A DNA stretch of 64,000 nt from Cordilura impudica (lineage: Eukaryota > Arthropoda > Insecta > Diptera > Scathophagidae): NCBI GenBank assembly GCA_963682025.1, contig OY821518.1, forward strand, positions 234,567,836 through 234,631,835, read 5' to 3'. The translations under genes were made by a program, and so were the position numbers. The notes below the pieces were generated by a model that saw only the letters and a program-made list of their open reading frames with translations, made no database searches and was not told where the DNA came from. Shown piece after piece: positions 60,649-64,000 of this stretch (positions are counted from its first letter, which is position 1; each line of letters opens with the position of its first letter).

Positions 60649-62573
60649 AGAGAGTTCGGCTAACTGGTGCCATTATGTATATGTGTGTGTAAACAAAAAT
60701 ATACGATATCCCAGTAATCATTTCGAAGATTGTTTTAACAAAAATCATGTTACTGTTTCTTCTTCGAGCACTTTTGATGATTAAAAACTGATTAATCACA
60801 TGCGGTATTAGAAAAAGATTAAGAAATGATTTTTGCTTACGCTTAAAAAGTGATTTATAGAAAAATGACATTAAATATGACTCAAAAATAAGTCGAAATT
60901 AATCAGAAAATTGGATAAAAATGTTCTCAAGATGAGTCGGGGGTAAGGTAATATTTCCTCCCAACAAAAGAATATTTTGTGATCAGCAAAAGAGCGCATT
61001 TATGACTGTTTTAATAGCACAGAGGAGTCAAAAAAGATCACTTATTGCATAAAATGTTTACTGGGATTTTATTCACTATCTGTAGAAACAGTTTTTTAAG
61101 TAAAACAAATCTGCACACAATTTCAATTCTATTTCGTTTACAATGATACGATCACTTTGTTTACTAGCTAGTAGTAAAATAAGAAAATAGTATTATAATA
61201 CAGCGTAATGATGAATTGTACTTCTCAATTAGTTTATTTTTAATGTGCCATAAGAAGTTCGGTTTGTGCTAAGAAATGAATGAATATATGCTTCCCAGGG
61301 CGAAGCTTAATCATTGCACTTCGATTGAGTTGAGCCCGCGACTATTCCTGATGTGGATAGCTCGTGCCTACAATTTTTGGTAGTTGGGAATGGCGTTTGT
61401 GCAAAGGGAAGCATGAACACTTGTTTCCCAGAGCGAGGCTTAATCATTGCACTTTGATTGAGCTGAGCTCCGCGATTATTCCTAATGCGGAATAAATCGT
61501 GTATTAAATTCTCGGTAGTTCGGGAATGGCGTTTGCCTGCGCCAAACATTAAATAATAAATTTTAAAAATGTACTATAATTAAATATTATTGACATCTAT
61601 ATTATATTGTTATAATCTGACAAAAAAATTTTTTTTTAAACACCAATTTTTAACAGGGTAGAATTTTATGGTTTCAATACTACTTTTGAATGTACTAAAA
61701 GTAGAACCCTTAAAATCATACTATTTTTTGCAACCCTGAAAATTGCAATATTTTGTATAGATAAAATAATTTATATTTTATTATTTTTAATATGCGCTTA
61801 TTATCGAAATACATATACAGAATATATGAATGTTATTTATAGTATTTTGATATTTGCAACAGTAGTCTGTATGTATCAATTTGTAATATTTTGTGATCTT
61901 ATAAAAATCGCAGAATATTGATATTGATTTTATATAGTTTCTTTTATTAATTAACTAACTTAAATATTACACCATAAAATGTTGATATTGGTGAATTTTT
62001 ATATTATTACCACAACGACCATAAAAACAATAAGTACAGCTGTGACAAAATACAAAATTTAGAATAACAATATAGGAAAACATCATATTTTTTTTAACTT
62101 TTCAGTGATTTCTCGGCACCTATGAAACCTGTTGTCACGATTTAAAAAACAGAAACCTTCTCGTGTTGTTGGTGTATCATTCTCACTAACAACAAGCGCC
62201 CTAGCTGTCCTATTGAGAACGTTATCGTGACAAGAACAACATAGTCAAATCATATTTTTTCAAGACTTTTTTTACTCCATCGTTCAATTCTCGGGACCAG
62301 ATAAACCGATTTGGACGATTTTAAACAGCAAACTTTTCAGGATGTTACTGAATCATTTTTTATACCAACGATCAACCTAGTTGCCCGATTGAAGCCGTCA
62401 TCGTGATTTCCACAGACGGACAGCCGGACAGACGGACATCGCTATATCAACTCCGCTTGTTATAAGGATCACAAATATATATATTTTATGGGGTCCAGAT
62501 TTTTTTTTCTAATTATTACAAACGGAATGACAAACTTATATATACCCTCTGCACACTGGAGTGGAGGGTATAA

Positions 62574-62872
62574 CAAAAATATTGCACGGATTCTTCTCAA
62601 ATTTTGTTTGTATATATTTTTGCGAAATACAAGAGACTTTACCAAACATGGTCAGGATCGGTCCATTTTTGGGCCTAGTCCCCATATAGATATAGCATCT
62701 GATATGAACTTTTTCATATCTGCAGCCAAACAAATTAATAAAAATCCCACTCAAATTTGGTTTATGCTTATTTTCTATATCCAGTTAGTTGGGCCTGAGA
62801 GATAGGGTCTCTAAGGGCATGGTATAGGGTATCGTATAGTCGGTCTAGACCGACTATAATTTTCTTACTTGT
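62574..62872 (+). mobile_element. Helentron H1, unit 3 of the trimer, right part
   Basis: Resumes acaaaaatattgcacgg exactly where 57471 stopped. It ends with the intact hairpin GTCGGTCTAGACCGAC and CTTACTTGT. With the left part it makes an 821-bp unit. Confidence 0.8.
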
Positions 62873-62950
62873 TTTTCTTTATTGTACACTTCAATCACTT
62901 TTATTTTTGCTTCAGTGTTAATATAGACCTTTTTTATCCATTTTCAAACG
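62873..62950 (-). pseudogene. Displaced N-terminal piece of the Tigger pseudogene
   Basis: Minus strand: ATGGATAAAAAAGG near 62943, then, with a one-base shift, TEAKIKVIEVYNKEK. In Tigger proteins this segment directly precedes VRNLSKRF, which is where 55395 resumes. The bases between are all later insertions. Confidence 0.7.
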
Positions 62951-63179
62951 TTACGATGTGCGAACAAATGTATACTACAAGCCAATGAACACTGCATTTC
63001 CAAAGTATAGTAAACAAATACACATCTATGTTATTTGGGGAATCACCTAAATCGCGTAAATAAGGGCATAGATTACAAACTGTCATGTAACAAATGAAAT
63101 GTCCGTCGAACGGAATTATTTTTTGTCAAGCGGGTGTCATATTCTGGGTATTACAGTATCGAGGGTATGAAATTTTAGT

Positions 63180-63640
63180 TCGGTATGTTATTTTGATAGA
63201 TATCCCACTCCCATCCCACTAAGCGACAAAAAAGCTCTTAAAGGAAAAATCCTAAGCTTTCTTATGAAAAAAAATGCCCTTTTTGAAAAAAAAGGCAAAA
63301 AATGCTTTGATTTAGCAAAAAAAAAGTCAACACAAATTTTTTTTTTTAAAGTATTTTTTTCCGAAATATTGAAGAAATAGCTATCTAAACTATTTGGGAG
63401 AAAATTTTCTAAGAACAATAGGTAATAAGTTACATGGATGAGAAAAAACACCTGTTTGGCCAAAATGTCAAATTTTGATCCCCTCTAACTCAGAGAGATC
63501 TTGACCGATCTTGTTAAAAAACTGTGTCTAAACTACTATCCAATAGGACTAACCTTGGTGCAAATTTCATTCCGATCGGAAGATATCGGTTTCAAAAGTT
63601 GGTGCACTTGACATGAAACCCCCCACATGTATAAATATAT
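63180..63640 (-). repeat. Inverted copy of the 29800-30250 repeat
   Basis: Long shared sequence (ctaactcagagagatcttga, acctgtttggccaaaatgtc) in reverse orientation relative to the block upstream of the broken TE gene at 30366. Only the non-coding part is present. Confidence 0.7.
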
Positions 63641-63641
63641 A

Positions 63642-63999
63642 TCTATAACATTAATAGGCTAGGCGATTTCTTGTGACTGATGTTTTGTTCTACCGTTTTA
63701 TCCCGATGTTGACCAAACGTATATTATTTGAAAGGAATTTTTTGCAGATTTACAGATTATGTAATTTTTTCCTTTATTTTGAGTAAATTGCATTTAAATT
63801 TGCTAGTTGCATACATAAAATTAAACAATGCTATGTGTGTTTTTATTAAATTTTTTAATGTGTTTGTAATAAAAATTAGTTTTTTGTGTTGATTTGTGAT
63901 TTGGGTATAATTGATTAGCTACTTTTAGGGTCATTATTTAATGAAAAAATTAAATGTCCTTGAATCTGCGCTTGAATTTCGAGGGCTGGAATCTGCTAG
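63642..63999 (+). mobile_element. Non-autonomous Helitron, copy 3 (358 bp)
   Basis: A/TCTATAACATTAATAGGC at the start, hairpin remnant CTTGAATTTCGAGGG, end TGGAATCTGCTAG/T at the window edge. Confidence 0.8.
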
Positions 64000-64000
64000 T

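Larger units (their letters stand above)
57472..62573 (-). mobile_element. Helentron H2-type long variant, copy 2 (S2)
   Basis: Reverse 3' end ACAAGTAGTAGTGTAAA, hairpin ATTCGGC-TAT-GCCGAAT and ATACCCTCCACC on the left; reverse 5' end CACTGGAGTGGAGGGTATA on the right. Both ends are defined to the base by the interrupted H1 unit. It holds a Harbinger-like MITE, an H1 and a further MITE, so the element itself is about 3.2 kb. Confidence 0.8.

Overview
The window looks like AT-rich nuclear DNA of a higher fly, probably a calyptrate such as a blow fly or muscid. Reasons: short GT-AG introns around long coiled-coil exons, mini-me/DINE-1-like repeats carrying (GTCC)n or (GTCY)n tracts, and a very dense load of transposable elements. 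The species cannot be named from sequence alone. No prokaryotic features, rRNA, tRNA or CRISPR were seen.

One host gene is convincing. It lies on the + strand at 16901-29168 and has 16 coding exons. I placed every splice site by eye, and the spliced phases close exactly: 5514 nt, 1837 codons plus stop. The product is a long coiled-coil protein resembling the MTCL/SOGA (microtubule cross-linking factor) family. It has an N-terminal Cys-rich motif, Ser-rich linkers, several coiled-coil blocks and a basic Ser-rich tail. Possible variants are an alternative TATA-type promoter and first exon at 17860-18338, and an alternative terminal exon at 22180-22662. That exon encodes four evenly spaced TQT/IQT motifs of the kind bound by dynein light chain LC8.

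Most of the rest is layered mobile DNA. At 479-2527 a DNA element holds a long-TIR element, which holds a Helitron. A broken piggyBac follows at 4764-6180. Helentron-like elements fill 6334-11677, and a Helitron with about 145-bp tandem repeats lies at 11711-12560. A Helentron with a hAT insertion covers 12640-16665. After the host gene come a broken TE gene (29630-31650) and a Tc1-like shell (34807-41167) filled with Helentrons and a non-LTR retrotransposon. Further right are an unclassified TE gene (44926-46022), a Tc1 relic (46880-47390), a Transib/RAG1-like pseudogene (48055-50076), an intact DD41D mariner (51220-52525) and a Tigger/pogo pseudogene (53758-55395 plus 62873-62950).

The Tigger copy is split by a 7.5-kb nest: a head-to-tail trimer of one Helentron family, itself split by a second Helentron carrying three more insertions. 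Because these elements interrupt one another, their exact ends and insertion order can be read from the window. Two Helentron families share one terminal plan: a TATACCC 5' end, the complementary GGGTAT motif just inside the 3' end, a hairpin, then a CTTACTTGT tail. They insert without target duplication.

Coordinates and splice sites are by-eye calls. Family names rest on recognised motifs, not on database searches.
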